A DNA stretch of 64,000 nucleotides from [Chlorobium] sp. 445 (GTDB lineage: Bacteria; Bacteroidota; Chlorobiia; Chlorobiales; Thermochlorobacteraceae), in assembly GCA_002763895.1 (NCBI GenBank), contig NSLH01000009.1:30982-94981 (forward strand), read 5' to 3'. Positions 18,599 to 28,802 of the stretch are shown one piece after another. Below the pieces are notes generated by a model that saw only the letters and a list, made by a program, of their open reading frames with translations, was not told the DNA's origin and did no database searches. The translations under genes were made by a program, and so were the position numbers. Numbering within the stretch: the first letter of the stretch is position 1; each line of letters begins with the position of its first letter.

Positions 18599-21133
18599 AT
18601 GCTCTTCGATGCATTTGTTTGGAAAATGGCGTGGCGCGATAGCCGCACACATCGTCGCAAGTTGCTGTTTTTTATGTCGTCCATTGTGCTGGGCACAGCC
18701 GCACTTGTTGCTATTACCGCACTTGGTGAAAACTTGCAACGCGCTGTTGCACAGCAAGCTAAATCGCTTTTAGGGGCAGACTTGCAATTTGAATCACGCC
18801 AAGCATTTTCTCCGACGCTCGAGCACCTTCTTGATTCACTTGGTGAGCATTCACGCGAAGTGAGCTTTTCATCTATGGCGTATTTCACCAAGAGCGGCAA
18901 CACGCGTTTTTCTCAAGTGCGTGCGCTGCAGGGCAAATTTCCATACTATGGGGCGCTCATCACAGAACCCGACAGCGCCGCACATTCTTTTCGCAAGGGC
19001 TTTCAAGCGTTAGTCGATGAAGCCTTGATGATTCAGTTTGGCGCTGAGGTTAGCGACACACTCAAACTTGGCGAGGCTTATTTTACAATCGCTGGTGCCC
19101 TAAAAGAAGTCGCAGGTGAAGCAGTCGTAACTGCACTGGTTGGACCGCGCATCTACATTCCGCTTGAGACTTTAGCAGATACCAAACTCATTCAATATGG
19201 CAGCAGAGCAACCTACAAAGCTTATTTCAAATTTCCGCCCGAAAAAGATCTCACAGCTCTGACGACCCTGCTTCGTCCAACACTTGAAAAAGAGCAAGTC
19301 TCGCTTGTCACTGCCGAATCGCGTCAAGCTGCACTGGGTCGCTCAGTCGAAAATCTCTATCGGTTTCTAAATCTCGTGGGGTTTATTGCCCTTCTGCTCG
19401 GCAGCGTTGGTGTAGCCAGTGCTGTGAATGTTTATGTAAAGCAAAAACTCGGCACCATCGCTGTGATGCGCTGTCTGGGTGCAAGCACTGCACAAACCTT
19501 TTTTATTTACCTTATTCAAGCCGCTGTCATGGGACTGATTGGCTCCTCACTTGGTGCTTTTTTAGGGATTGGCGTGCAACTTCTTTTGCCCTCTATTCTG
19601 GGTGATTTTTTGCCCGTCAAAATTGAATTTGCCTTTTCACCTAAAGCCATGCTGCAAGGATTGGGCATTGGTCTTGGCATGTCGCTGGCATTTGCACTCT
19701 TACCTTTGCTTCGCATTCGCAAGATATCGCCACTGTTGGTATTGCGCGCGGCATTTGAAGATACTGCCGTCCCTAAAGATGCTTTACGCTGGCTTGTCTA
19801 TCTTTTTATTTCGGGCTGCATTTTACTTTTCTCTATCTCACAGACCGTCTCACTGCGCACGGGTTGGATAACAGGTGTCTTTTTTGCCCTATCTATTGGC
19901 GCCTCATTTGGACTTCTTGTACTTGTCGCACATTTGCTTATGCGTGCAACACGCACGTTTTTTCCTTCTTCATGGAGTTATGTCTGGCGTCAAGGTTTAG
20001 CTAACCTTTATCGACCTAACAACCAAACTTTAGTTCTTATTGTATCGCTTGGACTTGGCACTTTTCTTATTTCCACTATTTATCTTTCCCAAATTACTTT
20101 GTTAGGCGAAGTTTCAATTGTTGGCATGGGTAAAAAACAGCCCAATATGGTCATGTTTGATATCCAGCCCGATCAAAAGGAGGGCGTAGAAGAACTTGTT
20201 CAATCCTTTCAGATGCCTGTTTTACAAACCATTCCTGTTGTTACCATGCGCCTTTACTCGCTCAACGGCAAGGAACTACAACGCGATACAACGATTTCAG
20301 AAAATTCTTTTTTACGCGCTGAATTTCGCGCTACCTACCGTGATTCACTACTTGAGACCGAGCAGTTAGTTGCAGGACACTTCTTTGGCAAAGTGCACTC
20401 GCCTCATGACTCTGTGCTGATTTCTGTATCTGATTTCTTCGCTCAAAGTCAAGGGCTGAAATTAGGTGATGAACTGGTCTTTGATGTCCAAGGTGTGCTC
20501 ATCAAAACTTACATCGGGAGCATCCGCCGCGTGGATTTTCGTCGTGTCCAGCCTGCTTTTACGTTGCTTTTTCCTGATGGCGTGCTTAACGACGCTCCAC
20601 AGTTTTATGCGCTTGTTACGCGCACGCCTTCCACTACAGTTTCCGCAAAAGTCCAGCAAGCCGTTGTGCAGTCTTTTGCTAATGTCTCAATCATTGACCT
20701 TGAGCTCATCATCAGTACTATTGATAAGATTCTCGACAAAATTTCTTTAGTGATTCGCTTTATGTCGCTTTTTAGCATTGTTACAGGCTTAACGGTGTTA
20801 GTTGGGGCAGTACTCACCAGCCGCTATCAGCGCATGAAGGAAAGTGTTTTACTGCGCACGCTTGGTGCAAGTCAGAAACAGGTTGTGCAGATTATGGTGG
20901 TCGAGTATGTGTTTTTAGGTAGCTTTGCAGCGTTCTCCGGCTTTGGACTTGCACTTCTTGGCAGTTGGGCACTAGCATATTTCGTCTTTGAGACGGTATT
21001 TTTGCCCTCGATCTTTCCCCTTGTTGTTGGCTATTTTGTGGTTGTCGGTCTTATCGTTCTTATTGGTGTTCTTATCAGTCGCGATGTGGTTACCAAGCCG
21101 CCGCTTGAAATTTTACGCCTTGAAGCTCAATAA
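18599..21133 (+). CDS. FtsX-type ABC transporter permease (YbbP-like)
   Basis: This 844-residue inner-membrane permease has an N-terminal helix (RRKLLFFMSSIVLGTAALVAI), a large periplasmic domain of the MacB-PCD kind, a first FtsX block of helices near residues 255-400 (GFIALLLGSVGVASAVNVYV ... LLPLLRIRKISPLLVLRA), central helices, a second periplasmic part, and a second FtsX block at about 715-840 ending PPLEILRLEAQ. The double FtsX layout matches YbbP. It pairs with the ATPase just upstream. In Escherichia coli ybbA-ybbP adjoin tesA; here a TesA-like gene is far away at 60793. The open frame extends back to 18509, overlapping the ATPase gene; the ATG at 18599 is the sensible start. Confidence 0.88.
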   Translation: MLFDAFVWKMAWRDSRTHRRKLLFFMSSIVLGTAALVAITALGENLQRAVAQQAKSLLGADLQFESRQAFSPTLEHLLDSLGEHSREVSFSSMAYFTKSGNTRFSQVRALQGKFPYYGALITEPDSAAHSFRKGFQALVDEALMIQFGAEVSDTLKLGEAYFTIAGALKEVAGEAVVTALVGPRIYIPLETLADTKLIQYGSRATYKAYFKFPPEKDLTALTTLLRPTLEKEQVSLVTAESRQAALGRSVENLYRFLNLVGFIALLLGSVGVASAVNVYVKQKLGTIAVMRCLGASTAQTFFIYLIQAAVMGLIGSSLGAFLGIGVQLLLPSILGDFLPVKIEFAFSPKAMLQGLGIGLGMSLAFALLPLLRIRKISPLLVLRAAFEDTAVPKDALRWLVYLFISGCILLFSISQTVSLRTGWITGVFFALSIGASFGLLVLVAHLLMRATRTFFPSSWSYVWRQGLANLYRPNNQTLVLIVSLGLGTFLISTIYLSQITLLGEVSIVGMGKKQPNMVMFDIQPDQKEGVEELVQSFQMPVLQTIPVVTMRLYSLNGKELQRDTTISENSFLRAEFRATYRDSLLETEQLVAGHFFGKVHSPHDSVLISVSDFFAQSQGLKLGDELVFDVQGVLIKTYIGSIRRVDFRRVQPAFTLLFPDGVLNDAPQFYALVTRTPSTTVSAKVQQAVVQSFANVSIIDLELIISTIDKILDKISLVIRFMSLFSIVTGLTVLVGAVLTSRYQRMKESVLLRTLGASQKQVVQIMVVEYVFLGSFAAFSGFGLALLGSWALAYFVFETVFLPSIFPLVVGYFVVVGLIVLIGVLISRDVVTKPPLEILRLEAQ

Positions 21134-21183
21134 GCAGATGAGTTTTCTTTGTTTTCACTTCTTTTGCGCTTCACTCTTGAGCT

Positions 21184-22436
21184 TCAAACTACTTGGTTTA
21201 ATTCGTGCTCCAGTTCATCAAACTTTGAGAGCAGTTTATCTTTTTTTGGCACAAGATCTTTTCGAGCGTCAATATAGCGTGAGAAGGCTTCACGCATGGT
21301 TGAAGCACGCGCAATAGCTCGGCGGCTACTATCTTCCACACTTTTTTCTTGATGAACATTGAATTCAATCGTCGAGAGATTGAAGCACGAAAGCGCCTTT
21401 TTAATTTCTACGAGGTCGACAAGGCGCTGCTGATTTTTCTTACACTCAATATTGATACGCACAATCGCGTCTTTTGTATCGCAGCAACTTAGGGTACTGA
21501 GAATTTCTTGCATCACTTCATGGTCACCTTTTTCCTTGATATTGATTTTGATGGTTTGCATTGGGCGTGCAGGGGTTTGCACATGGCGATAAGTTGCGCG
21601 CTTGTGCTCATCAAACTCTACGATGACAAATCCTTTCGGGTCTTTTTCTTCAGAGAATGTGATACGTTCAATGCTCCCTGAATACACCACTGGCGGCTCG
21701 CCATGCTCCACTGCCCCTTCGTTCAAATCTTGGTGCTTGTGAATATGACCTAAAGCCACGTAACTAAACTCTCGCTTGGCTAAGGCTGCAACATTGAATA
21801 TCGGGTCTCTACTTTTGATTCGCTCTGAGCCTTCGGAAATGATTGCATCAGCTACATGTATATGCGCAGCAAGAATGGCAGGATAGGGTAAATTTTTATT
21901 TCGGATTTTTTCGGCTTCATTTTCAATAAAATTAGCGTAGTATTCGTGCACCAACGCGTTCAACTCTTCTGGTGTTTTGCCAAGGTTTTCTTTTTGTCCC
22001 GCAAGCATGTTTTCGCGCGGGCCAAGGTAACCCGACAATCCTAATTTTTCCAGATTTTGTCTCAAAGTCTTTACTATGCGGTCTTGAAAAAGATAGACTT
22101 TGTCGTGCAGGTCGGGGAAAATCTGCAAGGCATTGACTCTTCCTGCTGTATTTGAGTAGTCGTGGTTGCCTATGACAAATACCGTTGGAATACCTTTATC
22201 GAGCAGCGGTCTCAAAGCGCATGCGAAAATTCGCTGTTCAGTCGGTGTCGGCTGTGGTTCTTTGTAGGCGTCGCCGCAAAAGAGAAAGAGGTCGATTTCT
22301 TCTTCGAGTGCCTTTTGAACCATAAATCAAGGCACTTTTGCACATCCAGCCAGCGCGAATTGAGCCCTGACTTTGCGTCGTGCCGACCATGAGTTTCATA
22401 TCCGACGTGAATATCTGCGGTGTGCAAAATTTTCAT
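21184..22436 (-). pseudogene. SbcD/Mre11-like DNA repair exonuclease, split by one frameshift
   Basis: Two minus-strand frames together make one metallophosphoesterase nuclease. The first part (22436 down to about 22326) encodes MKILHTADIHVGYETHGR with the metal-binding Asp and His, and LDVQKCLD. The second (from about 22323) encodes VQKALEEEIDLFLFCGDAYK, GNHDY, ILAAHIHV and YVALGHIHKH, the remaining phosphoesterase motifs, plus a C-terminal capping region ending in ELEHELNQVV. Restoring one T in the AAA (minus TTT) run at 22324-22326 joins them as LDFMVQKALEEE. SbcD with SbcC cuts hairpins and processes double-strand breaks; no sbcC lies beside it. A sequencing indel is the likely cause of the split. 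Confidence 0.82.
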
Positions 22437-22445
22437 AGTCTCTCA

Positions 22446-22871
22446 TCACGGATTAGTGTTTGACGAAGTATTAGCGTTACTTTCCTGCTCTCTGTGTGCA
22501 GAGATATAACATGCTTCAGCGCAGCCAAAGAGTTTGTAACGATTTTCAGCTACAGTATCATAGAGTGCATCAGAAAATTCAACTTTCCAGAGTGGGCTTG
22601 TTAATTTAAGCAGCGGAAATTTTTCAGAGAGTTTTTCAATTGCAGCCGAGCGCTGATAGACTCTGCCCTGCTCATCAATCACATGTAAGCTCGAGCGCAA
22701 CGCTTCTTTTTTCAAGGCAAATTGTGCAATAAGGTCATCGGCATGTTGAAATGGCACAAACTCCATTCGGTAGTGCTCACCGTCTTGATTCATCGTTTCA
22801 AGCCAGCGCACAAGGCGAATACAAAGGTTGCAATATCCATCGTAAAGTAAAATCGGTCTTGGTATCAGCAT
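22446..22871 (-). CDS. DCC family protein (DUF393, thiol-disulfide oxidoreductase-like)
   Basis: This 141-residue protein begins ILLYDGYCNLCIRLVRWLE, the DCC-family signature with the CxxC-type pair in a thioredoxin-like first strand/helix. Further conserved parts are FVPFQHADDLIAQF, LHVIDEQGRVYQRSAAI and the C-terminal YDTVAENRYKLFG. Redox activity is presumed for the family from the CxxC motif; no substrate is known. It lies 9 bases before the SbcD-like gene on the same strand. Confidence 0.85.
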   Translation of the reverse strand: MLIPRPILLYDGYCNLCIRLVRWLETMNQDGEHYRMEFVPFQHADDLIAQFALKKEALRSSLHVIDEQGRVYQRSAAIEKLSEKFPLLKLTSPLWKVEFSDALYDTVAENRYKLFGCAEACYISAHREQESNANTSSNTNP

Positions 22872-22911
22872 AAACTTTTCGTTTGGGTTTGCGCTGCCAC
22901 GCTATCACTTC

Positions 22912-23789
22912 TCATCTTGAAAAGAGCAGCACGTCTTCAATGCGGCGCATCAAGGCAAAGCGTGGCATAGTGAAATTTACTACAAAATTTGAATCATTAA
23001 GCATGCGCGAGGCATAGGTAATCCTCATGCGCCGTATGATTGGTGTCTTGGGGCTCTCATGCTCCTGCGGGTACTCAAACGTTTCCACCACGGTTCGCTT
23101 GGGCAGCAGTACTGCTGTCTTGCCGCTTTGAACAGGTTCTGGATCTTCAAAGATAGTTTGAAGTTGCACGCGTTTGGCGGTATCGAGTTGTGCAAGTGCT
23201 CGCACGCATGCTGTTGCTGAATCAATTTGCACAACTTGAAATCCTTCCTTGCCACGAAGCGTGTAGATGATTGCATCATTTTCTCTCGTTACACTTTCAA
23301 GTGCATGCAGTGGCACGGTCAGTTCAGGTACGCCAAGAAACACATTAGCGGCATCTTTGAAGGTTGCGCCAATGCCTGTTGCGCGTCGCAAGTTTTCAGG
23401 ACTGTTTTGCCCAATCAGGAGTGTATTTTGGAGTGGAATATACACAAACACGCTGTCGGTGCGCAGCAGGGTCTGTGCTGCCACAATACCCAAAAATGCT
23501 GTTACCACAATCTGAATACTTTCGTTGCGTTTTGCTTTGATGACGCATCCAAGCGACTGACGCAATTCTGGCGCATCAATTTCTACATTGCCATAGCCTC
23601 GAGTGTCTGCACGCTCTGCGCCATGCGTGCAGCTTGCTCATAGAGTTGGATGAGTGAAGAATCTAATGTCAGTGTATGTTTGATGTGTTCTGGCGCGGAT
23701 GTGGATTTTTCTGGGTGCTGTGTTGCACAACTCAGGGCTAAGCAGCTCAGCGTTGTAAGCAGCGCAAGCAGGGCGGATTTCATCATCAT
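22912..23789 (-). pseudogene. DUF4292 lipoprotein, split by one frameshift
   Basis: The N-terminal frame (23789 to about 23600) encodes a lipoprotein signal with lipobox LALSCA and a helix ending QSVQTLE. The second frame carries GYGNVEIDAPELRQSLG onward to VLLFSR at 22912 and fits DUF4292, a LolA/LppX-like periplasmic lipid-binding fold found in Bacteroidota. One G missing in the GG (plus CC) at 23597-23598 explains the break, since LEGYGNVEID then reads straight through. The gene abuts the ferredoxin gene with one overlapping-style junction. I infer a periplasmic lipoprotein that could help lipoprotein or lipid transport. Confidence 0.75.
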
Positions 23790-24098
23790 TCATTTATCTA
23801 AGACGACACTCAAATCACTTTGTGGGGCAATTTGGCACGCTAAGCGTTCTTGTGAGTTTAACAATTTTTGCGCCAGGAACTCTTTTTCAGCGCGCGTCAG
23901 TGGCGGTAAGTGCTCTGCCCCCCTTGTAACCTGCACGCGACAGGTTGTGCAAAGCCCTATTCCACCGCATGCGCCACCAATTTGCACACCTTCATCGAGC
24001 GCCAGGTCTTGCAGTGAACGCTGCGTTACATTCTCGGTTTCAATTGTTACACACTTTTCTTTTCCATTGCCATATCGCACCGTAATCTCAATTCTCAT
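23790..24098 (-). CDS. 2Fe-2S plant-type ferredoxin
   Basis: This 102-residue ferredoxin has the cluster ligands in GGACGGIGLCTTCRV (CxxxxxCxxC) and the fourth Cys in QERLACQI near residue 88. The N-terminal strands RIEITVRYGNGKEKCVTIE fit the beta-grasp fold. It should act as a low-potential electron carrier in the cytoplasm. Neighbours on the same strand include an SRPBCC protein and a quinone reductase, so a redox role for this cluster is plausible but unproved. Confidence 0.9.
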   Translation of the reverse strand: MRIEITVRYGNGKEKCVTIETENVTQRSLQDLALDEGVQIGGACGGIGLCTTCRVQVTRGAEHLPPLTRAEKEFLAQKLLNSQERLACQIAPQSDLSVVLDK

Positions 24099-24119
24099 TT
24101 CAATCTTGCTTTGTCTTTA

Positions 24120-24662
24120 CTAGTCTCCCTTTTTCATTTTCTCATAGAGTGCATTCACACTTTTGTACACAAACGTGTCAGCAATTGTCTGCATTCGGTT
24201 TTTCATCTGACTGCACATAAAGGCTTGTCCCATAAACGCCCCCAAGGGGTGAAAATCTGTTCCTGACGCGCGTCGGAGCCGAATGTGCAAATGCATTCTG
24301 ACCAGTGTGTGCGGATTGCTGGTTGAGCTATGCTCTGCATGTTCAAATGTTAGTTTGCACATCATCCAATCGTGCGCATCTTGGTCTGGCGTATAGTGCG
24401 TAAAGACAGCGCCGTTTCTGCAAAATTCGGTTGGGATACTTATGTGCAATGTTGGTGCAAGTGGCATGTCAACATCATACTGCCATTCATAGAGTGGTAA
24501 GCCACTGTTGCTTTTGCCAATTAGCTTGACGGCGCGCACCGATGGCATATACTCTTCAAATGTCTTTGGTTGCGACAGGAATTGCATGAGGGATTCTTTC
24601 TCAATTGGGACGTCATACACTGTGTTGACTTCCGCGTCGATAGAGAAGCTCTCTGCGCTCAT
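24120..24662 (-). CDS. SRPBCC/DUF1997-like protein
   Basis: The 180-residue protein has the pattern of a START/SRPBCC hydrophobic-pocket fold: VYDVPIEKESLMQFLSQPKTFEEYMPSVRAVKLIG near the start, alternating strands such as LYEWQYDVDMPLAPTLHISIP, and a long C-terminal helix with MQTIADTFVYKSVNALYEKM. DUF1997, known from cyanobacteria and plastids, is the closest family I recall. No catalytic residues are evident. A ligand-binding role is inferred. Confidence 0.55.
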   Translation of the reverse strand: MSAESFSIDAEVNTVYDVPIEKESLMQFLSQPKTFEEYMPSVRAVKLIGKSNSGLPLYEWQYDVDMPLAPTLHISIPTEFCRNGAVFTHYTPDQDAHDWMMCKLTFEHAEHSSTSNPHTLVRMHLHIRLRRASGTDFHPLGAFMGQAFMCSQMKNRMQTIADTFVYKSVNALYEKMKKGD

Positions 24663-24712
24663 TTTGGTAACGTTTATGTTGAGATAAATATAGCAAAGGT
24701 TATGTAACTCCT

Positions 24713-25681
24713 TCAGGGCTCAAGCAAAACTTTTCCAATGGTTTTACGCTCTTCAAGCAGTTGGTGGGCATCTTTGGCTTGGTTCAGCGGTAAGCGTGCA
24801 TAGATAAATAGCTTTAATGCACCGTTTTGAATCCAGGAGAAAATTTCATGAGCTCGCCACAAGAGTTCCTCACGTGTAGCGGTGTAGTGTGCTAGCGCAG
24901 GGCGAGTCATAAATAGCGATCCTCTTTGACTCAGTAGAAGTGGGCTGAACGGCGGAATCAAGCCACTTGCATTGCCAAATGAGACGAACATTCCTCGTGG
25001 TTTAAGTACGCTCAAGCTCCCTTCAAATGTATCTCTGCCTACGGAATCATACACGACATCTACGCCTTCGTTTGCCGTGAGCCTTCTGGTTTCAGACACA
25101 AAGTCTTGCGTGGAATATATGATGACCTCATCTGCCCCTGCTTTTTTTGCTTGTGCGGCTTTTTCTTCGGTGGAGACCGTGGCGATAACACGTGCACTGC
25201 GCATTTTTGCAAGTTGAACTAGCAGCAATCCTACGCCGCCTGCTGCAGCATGAATCAGTGCGGTATCGGTTTGTTTTAGTGGGTAGGTCGTTGTGGCAAG
25301 ATAGTGTGCGGTCATACCTTGTAGCATTGCTGCGGCGCCTTGCTCAAACGAGAGTGATTGAGGCAATTGCACCAATTGCGCTTCTGGCACAGCATGATAC
25401 TCTGCATAGGTACCGAGTCGACCTGTATAGGCAACACGGTCGCCTTCTTTCACAAGAGTTACATTTTCTCCGATAGCTTCTACGACGCCAGCGCCCTCCA
25501 TCCCCAGAATAAACGGTAAGGTTTGTGGATACAGCCCTGTACGATGATAAACATCAATGTAATTGACGCCGATTGCATGCAACCTAACCAGTGCTTCGTT
25601 TGCTTTGAGGGACGGCACGGGACGCTCTTGACATTTTAATTCTCCTACGCCGCCATACTTTTCTACCACGATAGCTCTCAT
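24713..25681 (-). CDS. Zinc-independent quinone oxidoreductase (MDR family)
   Basis: This 322-residue medium-chain reductase begins [22 protein letters not shown], with the NADPH-binding [31 protein letters not shown] near residue 145 and [27 protein letters not shown]. The zinc ligands of alcohol dehydrogenase are absent, as in Qor-type NADPH:quinone reductases. Length is typical. Its ATG overlaps the stop of the restored bcp frame (ATGA), which shows that the two genes are translationally coupled and independently supports the bcp frameshift. Confidence 0.9.
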   Translation of the reverse strand: MRAIVVEKYGGVGELKCQERPVPSLKANEALVRLHAIGVNYIDVYHRTGLYPQTLPFILGMEGAGVVEAIGENVTLVKEGDRVAYTGRLGTYAEYHAVPEAQLVQLPQSLSFEQGAAAMLQGMTAHYLATTTYPLKQTDTALIHAAAGGVGLLLVQLAKMRSARVIATVSTEEKAAQAKKAGADEVIIYSTQDFVSETRRLTANEGVDVVYDSVGRDTFEGSLSVLKPRGMFVSFGNASGLIPPFSPLLLSQRGSLFMTRPALAHYTATREELLWRAHEIFSWIQNGALKLFIYARLPLNQAKDAHQLLEERKTIGKVLLEP

Positions 25682-26150
25682 TTCTTTTTTTCTGAAAGCA
25701 GTTTTAGTAATTCTTCAGCGTGTGTTTCGGGCTTGACTTTCGGGAAGACATGCTCAATTTTTCCATTTTCATCAATGAGGTAAGTTACTCGATTCGTACC
25801 CATATATTTTTTTCCGTAGAGACTTTTTTCGCCCCAAGCGCCATAATCTTGTACAATTTTTTCTCAGTGTCTGCTAAAAGTCGGAACGGCAAATTGTATT
25901 TTTCTGCAAACTTTTTATGTTTTTTTTCATCGTCGATGCTCACTCCTAGCACTTCCACATTTAGTTCTTTGAATTTTGCGAAATTATCGCGAAACGCACA
26001 TGCTTCTTTCGTGCAGCCTGGCGTATCATCTTTCGGATAAAAATACAGAATAACTTTTTTGCCTCTAAAATTTTCTAATGCGACTGGTTCGCCGTTTTGG
26101 TCAGTAGTCTTAAAACTTGGCGCTATTGCACCTACTTCTAAAAGTGCCAT
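25678..26150 (-). pseudogene. bcp: Bcp-type thiol peroxidase (peroxiredoxin), split by one frameshift
   Basis: The N-terminal frame (26150 to about 25846) encodes an AhpC/TSA peroxiredoxin with [29 protein letters not shown]; the peroxidatic and resolving Cys are the pair in GCTKEAC. After LYKI the printed frame degenerates and ends in WVRIE. The neighbouring frame continues exactly as the family expects: [49 protein letters not shown], ending at 25678. One T missing near 25845 restores it. Bcp reduces hydrogen peroxide and organic peroxides using thioredoxin. The restored stop overlaps the quinone reductase start. Confidence 0.9.
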
Positions 26151-26165
26151 GGGATAGGTTGTTTT

Positions 26166-27881
26166 TTAATTCTGCTTAAACTGCACGTTTTTCCACTGCT
26201 TAAATAAATCTTTGACTTTATTGCGTTGATATTTTCCTGTTGAAGTTACTGGAATTTCATTGCTGAAGAGCACGACTTTTGGACATTTGTTGAATGGCAA
26301 TTTTTCAGCACACTTTTTAATAATTTCCTCGCCTGTGAGTGTTGCGCCATCTTTAAGTTGAACCAGTGCGCCGACCTCTTCGCCATACCAATCGTTTTCA
26401 AATCCTACAGCAATTGCCGCTTTAACGCCCTCGATGCTACAAAGCACTTCGTCAATTTCAAATGGTGAGATATTAACACCGCCACGAATAATTAGTTCTT
26501 TAATTCGCCCTGTAATGAAAAAGAATTTTCTACCTTTTTCATCGGTTTTGAAAAATCCTTCATCGCCGCTGTGAAACCAACCTTTTTCAAATGCCTTAAC
26601 ATTTGCTTCTTCATTTTGATAATAGCCTTTCATGACATTATGTCCACGAATAACGATTTCACCGCGCCATCCTTCACGTACTTTTTCGCCACGGTTATTA
26701 AAAATTGCCATTTCGTTTGGCGGTATCGGCACACCAATAGAGGGGAAGCCAAACTCGCTGAGCCACTTTTGATGCTCTTCTTCGCTCAAATCTAGTGGTA
26801 AGAAGCAAGAATAGCAGGTTGTTTCCGATAAGCCATAGCCATGAATAATTTTCAAGCCGTAGCGCTTCTCGAATGCCATTGCAAGTTCTACCGTGAGCGG
26901 TCCAGCGCCGCAAATAAAATGGCTAAAATGCATCAGGTTGTACTTAGAAAGATCAATGTTTGCATGCAATAGAAATTGCAACAAAGTTGGCACCACGCTC
27001 ACGATTTTTACTTTTTCCGTTGCAATGCGCTCAAAAAATGTCTCCGTCTGAAATTTTTGATTTAATACAACAGCACCGCCGTAATACAGCGGGGTTATCA
27101 GCGTAACGACTATGCCATTAACATGATGAATCGGCAAGACACACATCATGACATCGCCCTCTTTTAAGCCGTGCCATGTCGCAATGGCATCAGCATCGAC
27201 CAGCAAGTTATACTGCGTGAGCACGACGCCTTTAGGCAATCCTGTCGTACCGCTGGTGTAGACAATGAGTGCTTCGGTTTCAAGGTCAGCGTAGGTGGCA
27301 CGTGTTTCATCTACAGTTTCTCTTGGCTTAGCGCGTGTGTCAATAATTTGAGCTTGTCCAAACTCGTCTGGGAAGGCAGAAATGGTTTGCTCAAAATCGC
27401 TTGAGGCAAGAAGAGTCAGGTCAAGCCCTAAGTTTTGAATCATTGGCAAGTATTCATCGCGTACAAACGCCAGTTGCACACCTGCATTTTCCAGAATGTA
27501 CTTAATGCGCTCTGGGGTTTCGCCAACATTGATGGGCACAACCGTCATACCCGCGCACCATGCGGCAAAATACTGTACCACGGTATCAATATGGTTGTGC
27601 GACACTGTTGCCACACGGCTTTCTTCAATCAAGCCTTGCGCACGCAAGTAGTTTGCCGTTTGAAAGACTTTGCGCTGAAATTCTTCGTATGTGTAGCGCA
27701 TCGCTACGCCACCACTGGCATAAAACGTAATGAAGATGTCGTTGCGATATCGCTTTGTTTGCTCCGTGAGCAGTTCAAGGATATTGCTGTATTTGACCAA
27801 GTAGTTTGTCGGCAAGTAAGTTTGTCCGTCAATGATGACGGCATGCGACATATGGGTATTGAAAATCAGGTCTTTGTTCAT
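26166..27881 (-). CDS. AMP-forming acyl-CoA synthetase/ligase
   Basis: This 571-residue ANL-superfamily enzyme has the ATP loop IVYTSGTTGLPKGVVL near residue 206, the A5 motif HGYGLSETTC, the A7 motif WFHSGDEGFFKTDEKGRKFF and the hinge/A8 region ITGRIKELIIRGGVNISPFEIDEVL, with the A10 lysine in STGKYQRNKVKDLF. It activates a carboxylic acid to its CoA ester through an acyl-adenylate. The substrate is unclear; a fatty or aromatic acid is likely. Another start (residue 11, 27851) exists. A gene for acyl-CoA dehydrogenase lies at 53285, but there is no direct link. Confidence 0.88.
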   Translation of the reverse strand: MNKDLIFNTHMSHAVIIDGQTYLPTNYLVKYSNILELLTEQTKRYRNDIFITFYASGGVAMRYTYEEFQRKVFQTANYLRAQGLIEESRVATVSHNHIDTVVQYFAAWCAGMTVVPINVGETPERIKYILENAGVQLAFVRDEYLPMIQNLGLDLTLLASSDFEQTISAFPDEFGQAQIIDTRAKPRETVDETRATYADLETEALIVYTSGTTGLPKGVVLTQYNLLVDADAIATWHGLKEGDVMMCVLPIHHVNGIVVTLITPLYYGGAVVLNQKFQTETFFERIATEKVKIVSVVPTLLQFLLHANIDLSKYNLMHFSHFICGAGPLTVELAMAFEKRYGLKIIHGYGLSETTCYSCFLPLDLSEEEHQKWLSEFGFPSIGVPIPPNEMAIFNNRGEKVREGWRGEIVIRGHNVMKGYYQNEEANVKAFEKGWFHSGDEGFFKTDEKGRKFFFITGRIKELIIRGGVNISPFEIDEVLCSIEGVKAAIAVGFENDWYGEEVGALVQLKDGATLTGEEIIKKCAEKLPFNKCPKVVLFSNEIPVTSTGKYQRNKVKDLFKQWKNVQFKQN

Positions 27882-27980
27882 TGCTCGTCATGTAGTTTTG
27901 CCAGCTGTTTTTTCAAAAATACGTGATGTACGTCATTTTCAAGGGATAAGTTCTGCTACCGAAAAGTGCAGTAAGACCAT

Positions 27981-27988
27981 TATATTTG
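27981..27988 (+). promoter_or_regulatory. Possible -7 element TATATTTG before the SDR gene
   Basis: TATATTTG matches TAnnTTTG and ends 21 bases before the SDR ATG at 28010. No TTTG is present at the expected -33 spacing, so this is a half-supported promoter. Confidence 0.35.
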
Positions 27989-28009
27989 CACTTCAGAAAA
28001 CTTCGATTC

Positions 28010-28777
28010 ATGTCGCTCAAAGATAAAGTTGTTCTTATCACAGGTGCGAGCGCCGGTATTGGGCGAGCTACAGCTCAAGTTTTTGCGCGTGAAGGCGCAT
28101 CACTGGCGCTCGGTGCGCGGCGCAAGGACAGACTGGAGGCACTTGCCTCTGACCTTCATCATCACTATGGCGTTCGGGTTCTACCTCTCACCCTTGATGT
28201 AACTCGTGCTGAGAGTTGCTCAGCCTTTATCAATGAATCTATTAAAGCTTTTGGCAAGATCGATGTGCTCATCAACAATGCTGGTCTGGCACGCGGCGTC
28301 GACAAAATCTCTGATGTCAAAGAAGTGGATATGCGTGAAGTGTTTGAAACGAATGTCTATGGTCTGTTGCGGCTCTCTCAACTGGCGCTAAGAGAGATGC
28401 TACCACGAAACAGCGGACACATCATCAACTTGGGCAGTGTAGCTGGTCATATGCCTTATGAAGGTGGCAGCGTCTATTGTGCCTCAAAATTTAGTGTCAG
28501 AGCTATTTCTGAAGTCTTGCGCCTCGAGTTGCTTGGGACTAACATCCGTGTCAGCCTGATTTCTCCCGGACTTGTTGAAACTGAATTCAGCCTCGTGCGT
28601 TACCGTGGCGATAGCGATAAAGCAGGACAAGTCTATCGTGGTATGACGCCGCTCACAGGAGAGGATATTGCAGAGTGTGTTTTGTTTGTTGCATCGCGTC
28701 CTGCACATGTAGACATTGATGAAATCGTTGTGCGTCCAGTTGCACAAGCTGGATTGAAAGTGCATCGCGCACCATGA
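28010..28777 (+). CDS. Short-chain dehydrogenase/reductase (YdfG-like)
   Basis: This 255-residue classical SDR has the cofactor motif TGASAGIGRATAQVF near residue 12, LGARRKDRLEAL that favours NADP, NNAGLARG, the Ser in NLGSVAGHMPYEGG and the catalytic YCASK. ISPGLVETEF follows the active site. The pattern resembles YdfG-type 3-hydroxy acid dehydrogenases. The frame is open from 27986, but the ATG at 28010 directly precedes the first Rossmann strand. It is divergent from the acyl-CoA ligase. Confidence 0.9.
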   Translation: MSLKDKVVLITGASAGIGRATAQVFAREGASLALGARRKDRLEALASDLHHHYGVRVLPLTLDVTRAESCSAFINESIKAFGKIDVLINNAGLARGVDKISDVKEVDMREVFETNVYGLLRLSQLALREMLPRNSGHIINLGSVAGHMPYEGGSVYCASKFSVRAISEVLRLELLGTNIRVSLISPGLVETEFSLVRYRGDSDKAGQVYRGMTPLTGEDIAECVLFVASRPAHVDIDEIVVRPVAQAGLKVHRAP

Positions 28778-28802
28778 ATTTTCCTTAACCATAATTGCCG
28801 AC

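Noticed and set aside
22162..23643. Plus-strand ORFs across the SbcD and DUF4292 genes
   Set aside because: The opposite strand carries recognisable protein families there even after frame breaks; the plus-strand translations have no family features.
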